Source: Dehalococcoidia bacterium (GTDB lineage: Bacteria > Chloroflexota > Dehalococcoidia > SHYD01 > SHYC01). From it: 8,640 nucleotides of DNA. This document shows positions 1 to 7,448 of the stretch, piece after piece. The notes below the pieces were generated by a model. The model ran no database searches and had not been told where the DNA came from. It saw only the letters and a list, made by a program, of their open reading frames with translations. The translations under genes and the position numbers were made by a program. Numbering within the stretch: position 1 is the stretch's first letter; each line of letters opens with the position of its first letter. The DNA lies in contig JAENIT010000014.1 of the NCBI GenBank assembly GCA_016844365.1, positions 1-8,640 of the forward strand, written 5' to 3'.

Positions 1-425
1 CCTTTGAAGAGCCAGCCTTCGCCCTCGTGATGGGGAGTCCCAGAATTCCCCTCTCTGATAAGGCCGGGATAGTCAGACAAAGGCTCAGCAGCTTGCACCC
101 CACTGCATTGAACCTGGCCGTTCTACTAATTTCGAAGGGGCGTCATGAGTTGGCCCCCAACCTCGTCGATGAGTACCGTCGTCTGTGGGACGCACACCGT
201 GGCATAGAGCACGCCAGGGTTATAACCGCCGTAACTCTAACTCGAGAAGAGGAGGAGTCCGTCGCTAGACGACTCAGCGAGACTACGGGAAAGCAAATAC
301 AACTGGAAACCAGCGTCGATCCAACTATTATCGCTGGAATTGTGATCCGACTAGGAGACAAAATCATCGACGGGAGCACCAGGGGACAGCTACAGGCATT
401 AAAAAGGAGCCTGTCAAGAGTGTAA
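1..425 (+). CDS. atpH: F-type ATP synthase delta subunit, C-terminal part (5' end outside the window)
   Basis: The reading frame is open from base 3 with no stop upstream, so the gene enters from the left edge; about 140 C-terminal residues are visible out of the roughly 180 usual for the family. The delta subunit (OSCP in mitochondria) sits on top of F1 and ties it to the peripheral stalk. Visible family marks are the helical stretch with NLAVLLISKGRHELAP, the mixed strand region with ARVITAVTLTREE, and the C-terminal signature VDPTIIAGIVIRLGDKIIDGS, whose usual form has GG where this has AG. Position directly before atpA fits the standard atpHAGDC order. A GTG at 27 and an ATG at 30 lie in frame, but starting there would remove conserved N-terminal helices, so they are probably internal codons. 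Identification is firm; the start cannot be seen. Confidence 0.93.
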   Translation, partial: FEEPAFALVMGSPRIPLSDKAGIVRQRLSSLHPTALNLAVLLISKGRHELAPNLVDEYRRLWDAHRGIEHARVITAVTLTREEEESVARRLSETTGKQIQLETSVDPTIIAGIVIRLGDKIIDGSTRGQLQALKRSLSRV

Positions 426-519
426 GCGTTTTTGTTCTTGTTGGTTCGGGAGGGATGGGATACGGTTAGCTTTCCATCCTCACTAACAGACGCCCTATCG
501 CTTTCGCAGGCCAGTACTT

Positions 520-525
520 TATAAT
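520..525 (+). promoter_or_regulatory. possible -10 box upstream of atpA
   Basis: A perfect TATAAT lies 72 bases before the atpA start codon in the non-coding gap after atpH. No TTGACA-like -35 box is found 16 to 18 bases upstream (the bases there read roughly ATCGCT) and there is no TG extension, so the promoter call is weak. If real, it would give atpA and downstream genes a start independent of the upstream atp genes, with a leader of about 65 bases. Confidence 0.28.
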
Positions 526-544
526 CCATTTTCACCCTTTAGTG

Positions 545-581
545 CACCAATATCACAGCCACCAATAGGCCGATAATAGGC
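545..581 (+). repeat. two pairs of short direct repeats in the atpA leader
   Basis: CACCAATA occurs at 545-552 and again at 560-567, start to start 15 bases. AATAGGC occurs at 564-570 and again at 575-581, start to start 11 bases, about one helical turn. The two pairs overlap and lie directly before the AGGAGGT ribosome site of atpA. They might be a protein-binding site; no known operator is recognised. Confidence 0.45.
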
Positions 582-597
582 TCAGGAGGTATCGGAG

Positions 598-2109
598 ATG
601 ACCATTAGGGGAGAAGACATAGTATCTATCCTCAAAGAGCAGATTGAGCGTTTTGGAGCCGAGCTCACCGCAGTCGACATGGGCACAGTAGTCGACGTGG
701 GGGATGGCATCGCCCGTATCCACGGCCTAGCCTCGGTCCACGCTAACGAATTGGTGGAGTTCCCCAGCGGAACCATGGGAATAGCCTTTAACCTGGAGGA
801 GGAGAGCGTAGGCGTAATCATCTTAGGTGACTACACCGATATCAAGGAGGGGGACGAGGTAAGATGCACCGGCCGCATCGTTGAGGTCCCCGTGGGAGAC
901 GCCCTTGTTGGGCGCGTGGTCAACGCTTTGGGCCAGGCTATTGACGGCAAGGGTACCATTGATACCAGCAAGACCCGTCCTGTGGAGAGAGTGGCTCCCA
1001 ACGTAGTCACTAGAAGGAGCGTTGACACTCCAGTCCAAACCGGCATAAAAGCCATTGACAGCATGATCCCCATCGGCCGGGGACAGCGAGAGCTCATCAT
1101 CGGAGACCGATCCACTGGCAAGTCGGCCATAGCTCTCGATACCATCATCAACCAGAAGGGCGGCGACCTTATCTGTATCTACGTGGCCATTGGTCAGAAA
1201 ACCTCCAAAGTGGCCCAGACTGTGGCCACCCTGGAACAGTACGGAGCAATGGAACACACCATTGTAGTGGCCGCCAACGCCTCGGACTCCAGCGCCATGC
1301 AGTACCTTGCCCCCTACGCCGGCTGCGCCATGGGCGAGGAGTTCATGGAGCAGGGCAGGGAGGCCCTTATCATCTATGACGACCTCTCCAAGCACGCCTG
1401 GGCCTACCGCCAGCTATCCCTGCTCCTGCGCCGCCCCCCGGGCCGGGAGGCCTACCCAGGAGATGTCTTCTACCTCCACAGCCGCCTCCTGGAGCGAGCG
1501 GCCAAGCTCCACCCAGACTACGGCGGCGGCTCTCTCACCGCGCTGCCCATCATCGAGACCCAGGCTGGGGATGTTTCGGCTTACATACCAACCAACGTCA
1601 TCTCCATCACCGACGGCCAGATTTACCTGGAAACAGACCTCTTCAACGCCGGTATAAGGCCGGCCATGAACGTGGGCCTCTCCGTCTCCCGTGTGGGTGG
1701 AGCAGCCCAGAGGCGGGCTATGCGGCAGGTAGCAGGCCGCCTGAGGTTAGACCTAGCCCAGTATCGGGAGCTGGCGGCCTTTGCCCAATTCGGCACCGCC
1801 GACCTGGACCCATCCACCCGCCGCCAACTGGATCGGGGCCAGCGCCTGACAGAGGTACTGAAGCAACTCCAGTACAGCCCTCTAGCCCTGGAAAAGCAGG
1901 TGATGATGATCTTCGCTGGTGTCAATGGTTACCTCGATGAGGGTCCCGTTGACCGGATGGCCAGTTGGGAGGAGGGCTTTCACCGATTCATGGACGGCGG
2001 CCACCCAGATATTACGAGAGAAATCGCTGAAAAGATGGAACTGTCCGATGACCTCCAGGCTCGGATGAGAGCCGCCGTCGAGGAGTACAAGAGGACGGTG
2101 ACTGCGTAG
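598..2109 (+). CDS. atpA: F-type ATP synthase alpha subunit
   Basis: This is the 503-residue alpha subunit of the F1 hexamer, which carries the non-catalytic nucleotide sites and supplies the arginine finger to the catalytic sites in beta. The N-terminal barrel covers about residues 25-95, the nucleotide-binding domain about 96-380 and the helical C-terminal domain the rest. Visible motifs are the P-loop GDRSTGKS at 169-176 (K175), [12 protein letters not shown] from 261, and [14 protein letters not shown] near 358-370 with the arginine finger R365. The length is normal. The ATG start at 598 is well placed behind AGGAGGT at 584-590. The usual P-loop of alpha is GDRQTGKT; here Gln172 and Thr176 are both Ser, which keeps the lysine but changes the contacts at the non-catalytic site. 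It lies between atpH and a non-atp gene rather than directly before atpG. Confidence 0.98.
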   Translation: MTIRGEDIVSILKEQIERFGAELTAVDMGTVVDVGDGIARIHGLASVHANELVEFPSGTMGIAFNLEEESVGVIILGDYTDIKEGDEVRCTGRIVEVPVGDALVGRVVNALGQAIDGKGTIDTSKTRPVERVAPNVVTRRSVDTPVQTGIKAIDSMIPIGRGQRELIIGDRSTGKSAIALDTIINQKGGDLICIYVAIGQKTSKVAQTVATLEQYGAMEHTIVVAANASDSSAMQYLAPYAGCAMGEEFMEQGREALIIYDDLSKHAWAYRQLSLLLRRPPGREAYPGDVFYLHSRLLERAAKLHPDYGGGSLTALPIIETQAGDVSAYIPTNVISITDGQIYLETDLFNAGIRPAMNVGLSVSRVGGAAQRRAMRQVAGRLRLDLAQYRELAAFAQFGTADLDPSTRRQLDRGQRLTEVLKQLQYSPLALEKQVMMIFAGVNGYLDEGPVDRMASWEEGFHRFMDGGHPDITREIAEKMELSDDLQARMRAAVEEYKRTVTA

Positions 2110-2141
2110 CTAATCGATGATTCAGTCCCTGCTGATGCGCC

Positions 2142-2537
2142 GTGCCACTGCTGACCACTGTAGAGATAGGATTCACCGAGGAGGGCGAGCGCTCCTTTCA
2201 AGAGGCGGCCTCCCGGATGGAACAAGAGCTTAGGGCTATTCCAGGGTGTCTGGAGTATCACATATACCAGCGACCAGAGCGAGTCTACCTGTTCTGGGTG
2301 GTTTGGGAGGATCGGACGGCAGTCCAGAAATGGGTAGAGAACGAGTTTCATCGAACTGTGCTAATGAGCAACTTCCGGTCTTGGTGCAACATGGGGTGGT
2401 TCGGATACTGGGACATGGAGAAGGATAATAATAGGGCCAAAAAATGCCTCCAGTGTGGCCGCTGGACTCAGGGCCAACCGGGGTGGAAGAGAGACGTTCC
2501 TCAGACCTGCCGCCAGTGCGGCGCATCCTTACAGTAG
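2142..2537 (+). CDS. ABM-like dimeric alpha/beta-barrel protein with C-terminal zinc ribbon
   Basis: A 131-residue protein not normally part of ATP synthase operons. Residues about 4-92 fit the antibiotic-biosynthesis-monooxygenase (ABM) ferredoxin-like fold: a first strand LLTTVEIGF, a helix with EAASRMEQELRAIPGC, a strand LEYHIYQ, a strand RVYLFWVVWED, a helix AVQKWVENEFH, and a Trp-rich end WCNMGWFGYW. After a charged linker, residues 102-126 form a probable zinc ribbon with C102-x2-C105 and C123-x2-C126. Family members include cofactor-free quinol monooxygenases, heme-degrading enzymes and many of unknown role; no substrate can be read here. The gene is 32 bases after atpA and 15 before atpG, so it is presumably co-transcribed. 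The start is uncertain: an in-frame stop lies at 2133-2135, GTG 2142 is the first start-like codon, and I see no clear ribosome site before it. Fold assignment is fairly sure; function is unknown. Confidence 0.72.
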   Translation: MPLLTTVEIGFTEEGERSFQEAASRMEQELRAIPGCLEYHIYQRPERVYLFWVVWEDRTAVQKWVENEFHRTVLMSNFRSWCNMGWFGYWDMEKDNNRAKKCLQCGRWTQGQPGWKRDVPQTCRQCGASLQ

Positions 2538-2552
2538 AGAGAACTAGAAACC

Positions 2553-3407
2553 ATGCCTAACATTCGTCAAATCCGCCGTCGAATCCGTAGCGTCCAGAAT
2601 ACCGCAAAGATCACCCACGCCATGGAGATGATCGCCGCCTCCAAAATGCGCCGCGCCCAGGAGCGGGGCCTAGCGACTCGGCCCTACTCGGAGCAAATTA
2701 GGGGCGTGCTGGGCCACCTGGCATCCCAGCCCAGCTCTGGAGAGCCTCTACATCCCCTCTTGGAACAGCGCCCAGTGCAACGGATAGGAATCATCCACAT
2801 CTCCGCTGACAGGGGGCTGTGCGGCGCCCTTAACTCCAACATTAACAGAACCTCTGGTAGTTTTATCCTGAGACAAGGAGTGCCCGTCAGTGTTGTAACC
2901 GTGGGACGTCGCGGGCGAGACTTCATGATGCGTTACGGACGTGAAGTGCGGGCCGACTTTACCAACCTGGGAGACAGGCCTGGCATTTTAGACACCAATC
3001 CCATAGCTCGTGTGGTCATAGATGATTACATGAGCGGCCACGTGGACCAGGTTTACGTGGTCTACACCAGATTCGTGAACACCCTGATCCAGCGCCCGGT
3101 CATAGAACAGCTTATACCCGTGGAGCCCGCGCCCTCCGACTCCCGATGGAACCTGGAGTACCTGTACGAACCAGACACGGCCACGATTCTTGACCACCTA
3201 CTGCCTCGATACGTGGAGATGGAAGTCTACCACGCGGTCCTGGAGCACATCGCCAGCGAGCAGTCGGCAAGGATGGTATCTATGCGCAGCGCCTCTGAGA
3301 ACGCCCAGGAACTCATTGGCGACCTGACTCTTCTGGCCAACAAGATTCGCCAGGACGCCATAACCAGGGAGCTGCTAGACCTGGTTGGAGGCGCCGCCGC
3401 CGTGTAG
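2553..3407 (+). CDS. atpG: F-type ATP synthase gamma subunit
   Basis: The 284-residue gamma subunit is the rotor shaft of F1, turning inside the alpha3beta3 ring and coupling rotation to ATP synthesis. The N-terminal coiled-coil helix shows the family start NIRQIRRRIRSVQNTAKITH followed by AMEMIAASKMRRAQ. The central Rossmann-like part contains the GIIHISADRGLCGALN stretch near residues 78-93. The C-terminal helix carries the signature EQSARMVSMRSASENA and the closing NKIRQDAITRELLD. Length matches the family (E. coli about 287). The ATG at 2553 is chosen because the conserved N-terminal helix begins right there; the ribosome site is weak (GAGAG-like). It lies 15 bases after the ABM/zinc-ribbon gene and 9 before the next small gene. 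Confidence 0.98.
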   Translation: MPNIRQIRRRIRSVQNTAKITHAMEMIAASKMRRAQERGLATRPYSEQIRGVLGHLASQPSSGEPLHPLLEQRPVQRIGIIHISADRGLCGALNSNINRTSGSFILRQGVPVSVVTVGRRGRDFMMRYGREVRADFTNLGDRPGILDTNPIARVVIDDYMSGHVDQVYVVYTRFVNTLIQRPVIEQLIPVEPAPSDSRWNLEYLYEPDTATILDHLLPRYVEMEVYHAVLEHIASEQSARMVSMRSASENAQELIGDLTLLANKIRQDAITRELLDLVGGAAAV

Positions 3408-3416
3408 GGATAGGAG

Positions 3417-3686
3417 ATGTCAATAAGCCGTGAGTCTTACGAGAGTGGAAGCATCCTACCCAGAGCCGAAGTGCTCGCCTACCTGCAATCCAACCCCGAA
3501 AGGGCTTATACTATTGATCAGATCTACAGAGATACTAGGACTACATTAGAATACTCCAAAGAACAGTTGGAGGAGCTACTGCGTCAGCTTATAGAAGATA
3601 GACGCGTAGAGTCGAAGATTTTGGAAGGTGTAGAATACTTTAGGGTTGTGCGACGGCGGATAGGTTTTCGCCCCGGAGGTAGGTGA
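3417..3686 (+). CDS. small protein with winged-helix-like pattern, function unknown
   Basis: An 89-residue protein I do not recognise by name. The pattern suggests a winged helix: helix AEVLAYLQSN, a short turn, helix YTIDQIYRDT, a longer helix SKEQLEELLRQLIEDRRVE, then two strands KILEGVEYFRVV forming a wing, and a basic tail with RRR and GGR. No signal peptide or membrane segment is present. It starts nine bases after the atpG stop; AGGGA overlapping that stop (3406-3410) is a reasonably spaced ribosome site for ATG 3417, while AGGAG directly abuts the ATG. Its end overlaps a possible GTG start of the next gene. Sampled 60-base lines have roughly 40-50% G+C, clearly below the atp genes, which hints at separate origin or weaker codon selection. 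A DNA-binding role is possible but not shown; winged helices also mediate protein contacts. Confidence 0.68.
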   Translation: MSISRESYESGSILPRAEVLAYLQSNPERAYTIDQIYRDTRTTLEYSKEQLEELLRQLIEDRRVESKILEGVEYFRVVRRRIGFRPGGR

Positions 3687-3691
3687 GGAAA

Positions 3692-3982
3692 ATGCCAATA
3701 ACTAAAGAACAATTTCAGAAAGGATTAAACGAGAAAATAGGGGTTTGGGCAGACAAGATAACGGAGTTCTTGGCACTACATGAAAACGAAGCATTCACTG
3801 AGCAGGAGTTGCGCAACGAACTTGGTCTGCCAGGCTATGAAGATCAGCCAAGCGACGACGGATATGCTTTCGGATGGGCTTTTGAGCACTTGTTAGAAAC
3901 ACGGGCGGTTGAAGGTAGAGTTGTTAGTAGTTCACTCTATTACGCTATCCCCGCAAATAGCCCGACAAGGGGAGCAAGGTAA
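3692..3982 (+). CDS. second small protein with winged-helix-like pattern, function unknown
   Basis: A 96-residue protein from ATG 3692. A GTG at 3683, in frame and overlapping the previous stop codon in GTGA, would add three residues; I prefer the ATG because GGAGGT at 3675-3680 is only two bases from the GTG but 11 from the ATG. The layout resembles the preceding gene: helix KITEFLALHENE, helix FTEQELRNELGL, a loop rich in acidic residues and glycine, helix AFGWAFEHLLETRAVE, and a two-strand wing RVVSSSLYYAI. The two proteins align through the last helix and wing (RRVESKILEGVEYFRV against RAVEGRVVSSSLYYAI), so they may come from one duplication. Sampled G+C is about 43-50%, below atpD. The gene lies 88 bases before atpD. 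Function unknown; regulator or structural adaptor are both guesses. Confidence 0.66.
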   Translation: MPITKEQFQKGLNEKIGVWADKITEFLALHENEAFTEQELRNELGLPGYEDQPSDDGYAFGWAFEHLLETRAVEGRVVSSSLYYAIPANSPTRGAR

Positions 3983-4055
3983 CCGAGACCACTAAGCATA
4001 TGATAACAACTCATCTTACTACATTGTTCAATTAAAATCGTTGCCAATAGCTTAG

Positions 4056-5465
<1,410 letters not shown>

Positions 5466-5480
5466 AGTAGGTTAATGTAA

Positions 5481-5537
5481 GGGTCCATTTAAGAGGGGGT
5501 TCACTCTGAGCGGGGACAATGGACCGTGCTCAGACCC
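5481..5537 (+). repeat. interleaved inverted repeats downstream of atpD
   Basis: GGTCCATT at 5482-5489 is perfectly complementary to AATGGACC at 5518-5525. TCTGAGC at 5505-5511 is perfectly complementary to GCTCAGA at 5528-5534. GGGTC at 5481-5485 is complementary to GACCC at 5533-5537. The first two pairs interleave in pseudoknot order, while the third pair nests around most of the second and competes with the first. A second copy of TCTGAGC lies at 5615-5621. Seven-base pairings are expected by chance about twice in a 250-base stretch, so the clustering, rather than any single repeat, is the evidence. Confidence 0.5.
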
Positions 5538-5640
5538 TTCTCATATCCTTGGGACGATGGCATACTAAACTTAGTCCCTTACTCTTGCGTAACGAAGACT
5601 TAGAATGCCTATGTTCTGAGCAATCAAGAAACCCCCAAAT
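5487..5640 (+). repeat. long-range inverted repeat enclosing the gap structure
   Basis: GGGGGTT at 5495-5501 is complementary to AACCCCC at 5630-5636, and on the outer side ATTT at 5487-5490 is complementary to AAAT at 5637-5640, leaving AAGA as a one-sided bulge. The helix would close a domain of about 150 bases. It competes with the 8-base repeat at 5482-5489. This might be the base stem of a structured RNA; chance cannot be excluded. Confidence 0.35.
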
Positions 5641-5691
5641 TGCGCGCCATGATCCATAAATTGATGGAATGAAACAAAAACCACAATATCT

Positions 5692-5700
5692 TGTTATAAT
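5692..5700 (+). promoter_or_regulatory. extended -10 promoter element before atpC
   Basis: TGT followed by TATAAT (box at 5695-5700) is a perfect extended -10 element, which can work without a good -35 box; none is found at the right distance (TTGATG at 5661 is 28 bases away). The expected start point near 5707 would lie inside or just after the AGGAG ribosome site at 5703-5707 and about nine bases before the GTG start, so the message would be nearly leaderless. It may let atpC, murA and mreB be transcribed apart from the other atp genes. Confidence 0.42.
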
Positions 5701-5715
5701 GCAGGAGAGTAGAGT

Positions 5716-6132
5716 GTGCCAACCTTACGACTCGAGATAGTAACCGCAGAACGGTCCCTCTTCTCCGGCGATGTGGATACTGTGATCGCTCCTGGCATTG
5801 AGGGGGAACTGGGTATCCTGCCTAACCACGTGCCCCTCCTCACAGCCCTCACTTACGGAGAGCTTGTAGCTAAGAAGGGGAATGAAGAGTTCAGCTTTGC
5901 CATCGGGGGCGGCTTCCTAGAGGTGCGGCCAGACAAAGTAGTGGTGCTGGCAGATGTGGCCGAGCGCGCCGAGGAGATAGACTTGGAGCGCGCCGAGATA
6001 GCGCGCCGCCGCGCCGAGGAGCGGGTGAGGCTCAGACCTGCAGACATAGATCTGGTCAGGGCCGAGGCCGCGTTGCGCAGAGCCCTCATCCGGGTTAGGG
6101 TAGCTGAGCGCCGTCGTCGAAGGCACCAGTAA
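5716..6132 (+). CDS. atpC: F-type ATP synthase epsilon subunit
   Basis: The 138-residue epsilon subunit binds the foot of gamma and the c-ring and can inhibit ATP hydrolysis through its C-terminal helices. Residues about 1-83 form the beta-sandwich, with the family marks [36 protein letters not shown] and [20 protein letters not shown]. Residues about 84-136 form the helical hairpin; it is very rich in arginine and ends RRRRRHQ. The start is GTG 5716, supported by AGGAG at 5703-5707 eight bases upstream and by the position of the first strand. The gene lies 250 bases after atpD and 16 before murA, so it may be expressed more with murA than with atpD. Confidence 0.96.
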   Translation: MPTLRLEIVTAERSLFSGDVDTVIAPGIEGELGILPNHVPLLTALTYGELVAKKGNEEFSFAIGGGFLEVRPDKVVVLADVAERAEEIDLERAEIARRRAEERVRLRPADIDLVRAEAALRRALIRVRVAERRRRRHQ

Positions 6133-6148
6133 CTGCCGAGGTTAATAC

Positions 6149-7429
6149 ATGCCTGGTGAGCGCTTTGTCATAGATGGGGGTTACCCCCTAGAGGGTTCTG
6201 TCAGAATAAACGGCGCTAAAAACGCAGCCCTGCCCTGTATGGCTGCTGCACTCCTCACCGCTGAGGAGTGCGTACTAGAGAATGTCCCCCACATTGATGA
6301 CGTGACCATAATGAGCCAGGTCTTGGCCAGTCTGGGAATGGAGGTGGAGTGGGTTGGGGACGATCGTCTACGCCTTAAGGCCGCTCACGTCACCACTACA
6401 GAGGCCCCCAGCCATCTTGTCGTGAAGAACCGCGCTAGCTTCCTGGTTATGGGGGCCCTTCTTGGCCGCTTCGGCGAAGCTGCCTGCTCCCCTCCTGGGG
6501 GAGACGTCATCGGGATGCGTCCCATAGATGTCCACTTGGTGGGCTTCCGGTCCCTGGGCGCTGAGGTAAGCCGAAGAGACGAGAAATACAGAGCCCAAGC
6601 CAAAGAGCTGACGGGAGCCCAAATATTCATGGACTACCCAAGCAACATGGGCACTGAGAATCTCATCATGGCCGCTTGTCTGGCTAAAGGGGAGACCATA
6701 ATAAAAAACGCCGCCTGCGAGCCTGAAGTCTCCTGTCTGTCAGATACACTGAACCTCATGGGAGCCAAAATCACCGGCGCTGGCACTAACACCATACACA
6801 TCCAGGGTGTACCTGAACTCCACGGATGCACCGCCTCAGTAATTCCAGACCGTATAGAGGCTGGCACCTACGCCATCGCCGCCGCCATCTCTGGAGGCGA
6901 TGTGACCCTGTGCGAGGTCAGAGGCGACCACTTGGACGCCCTCGTCTGGAAGCTCAGAGAAGCTGGCGTAGTTGTGGATGTGGACGAGAGATCCATTAGA
7001 GTTAAAAGTAACGGCTCTCTGTCTGCGGTTACAATACAGGCGTTGCCTTACCCGGGCTTCGCTACCGACCTTCAGTCCACCCTTGGAGTCCTACTTACTC
7101 AAGCCCATGGGGTCAGCGTAATCCATGAGCGGGTTTATGACAACCGCCTCCTGTATGTGGGAGAGCTGAGAAGGATGGGGGCCGAGGTTGTAGTAGCCGG
7201 ACAGACAGCGATAATTACCGGTCCAACACGCCTTGTCGGGACTCCAGTTCGAGCGCTGGACATCCGCTGCGGAGCCGCGCTAGTCCTGGCTGGCCTCGTA
7301 GCTGAAGGCCGGACCGAAATCTACGATATCTACCACTTAGATAGGGGTTACCAGGACATGGACCAGAAACTCCGGTGTTTGGGCGCTAAGGTCGTTAGGC
7401 AGCCCACCGTAGAGAGAGAACCCTTTTGA
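6149..7429 (+). CDS. murA: UDP-N-acetylglucosamine 1-carboxyvinyltransferase (C-to-D active site)
   Basis: This 426-residue cytoplasmic enzyme transfers enolpyruvate from PEP to UDP-GlcNAc, the first committed step of peptidoglycan synthesis. It is a two-domain inside-out barrel of the EPSP-synthase family. Visible residues are K24-N25 in NGAKNAALP, R95 in KNRASFLVMG, the active-site loop PPGGDVIGMRPID with R124, D307 in YPGFATDLQ, and R399 in YHLDRGYQD. In most bacteria the loop reads PGGC, with the cysteine (E. coli Cys115) that fosfomycin alkylates; here codon 6503-6505 is GAC, giving D119. Asp at this site is known from Mycobacterium tuberculosis and Chlamydia and gives an active, fosfomycin-insensitive enzyme. 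The ATG at 6149 follows GAGG at 6138-6141, 16 bases after atpC, and mreB follows 19 bases downstream, so the three genes look like one unit. Confidence 0.96.
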   Translation: MPGERFVIDGGYPLEGSVRINGAKNAALPCMAAALLTAEECVLENVPHIDDVTIMSQVLASLGMEVEWVGDDRLRLKAAHVTTTEAPSHLVVKNRASFLVMGALLGRFGEAACSPPGGDVIGMRPIDVHLVGFRSLGAEVSRRDEKYRAQAKELTGAQIFMDYPSNMGTENLIMAACLAKGETIIKNAACEPEVSCLSDTLNLMGAKITGAGTNTIHIQGVPELHGCTASVIPDRIEAGTYAIAAAISGGDVTLCEVRGDHLDALVWKLREAGVVVDVDERSIRVKSNGSLSAVTIQALPYPGFATDLQSTLGVLLTQAHGVSVIHERVYDNRLLYVGELRRMGAEVVVAGQTAIITGPTRLVGTPVRALDIRCGAALVLAGLVAEGRTEIYDIYHLDRGYQDMDQKLRCLGAKVVRQPTVEREPF

Positions 7430-7448
7430 ATCCACCAGAGGTCATTTA

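Larger units (their letters stand above)
426..597 (+). other. atpH-atpA intergenic gap with no gene
   Basis: This 172-base stretch separates atpH from atpA, where bacterial atp operons usually have only a few to some tens of bases. I see no coding frame with a ribosome site on either strand that is not a shadow of atpH. It holds a weak hairpin (GGATGG at 453-458 with CCATCC at 474-479, no T-run after it), a TATAAT box at 520-525, and two pairs of short direct repeats at 545-581. The atpA ribosome site AGGAGGT lies at 584-590. It could be an internal promoter and leader region for atpA, which is inference. Confidence 0.6.
5466..5715 (+). other. atpD-atpC intergenic gap with overlapping inverted repeats, no gene
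   Basis: Beta and epsilon genes are usually close together, so a 250-base gap here is odd. I find no convincing coding frame; the best is a 25-codon GTG frame at 5526-5603 without a ribosome site. The first two thirds contain several perfect inverted repeats that exclude each other, and the last part is AT-rich and ends in an extended -10 box followed by the atpC ribosome site. No stem followed by a T-run is present, so no standard intrinsic terminator is visible. It could be a structured leader, a small RNA gene or a decayed insertion; none can be proved here. Confidence 0.6.

Noticed and set aside
453..479. Hairpin GGATGG/CCATCC after atpH as a terminator
   Set aside because: The stem is only six pairs with a 15-base loop and is followed by CTCACTAACAG, not a T-run.
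143..535. - strand open frame crossing the end of atpH and the gap before atpA
   Set aside because: Most of it is antisense to atpH, the translation is Ser/Val-rich with no domain, and there is no convincing ribosome site upstream of its start.
823..1395. Long open frame on the - strand inside atpA (190 codons)
   Set aside because: It lies wholly antisense to strongly conserved alpha-subunit sequence, has a low-complexity Gly/Val/His-rich translation and no recognisable domain; it is a product of codon bias in atpA.
2142..2537. IsdG-type heme oxygenase assignment for the ABM-like protein
   Set aside because: The Asn-Trp-His catalytic triad of that family cannot be placed: the Trp and His present are spaced differently and the N-terminal Asn is missing.
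4024..4053. Promoter before atpD (TTGTTC with TAGCTT, spacer 18)
   Set aside because: Both boxes are weak matches in AT-rich sequence, and nothing else supports a start there.
5551..5578. GGGAC/GTCCC hairpin after atpD as an intrinsic terminator
   Set aside because: Five pairs with an 18-base loop, and the following TTACTCTTG is not a proper T-tract.
5526..5603. 25-codon GTG frame in the atpD-atpC gap
   Set aside because: There is no ribosome site, the length is within chance and the translation has no recognisable pattern.
5481..5640. Known structured RNA (SRP RNA, 6S RNA, tmRNA, riboswitch) between atpD and atpC
   Set aside because: I see none of the conserved sequence motifs of these classes, only generic inverted repeats; it is kept as an unnamed structured region.
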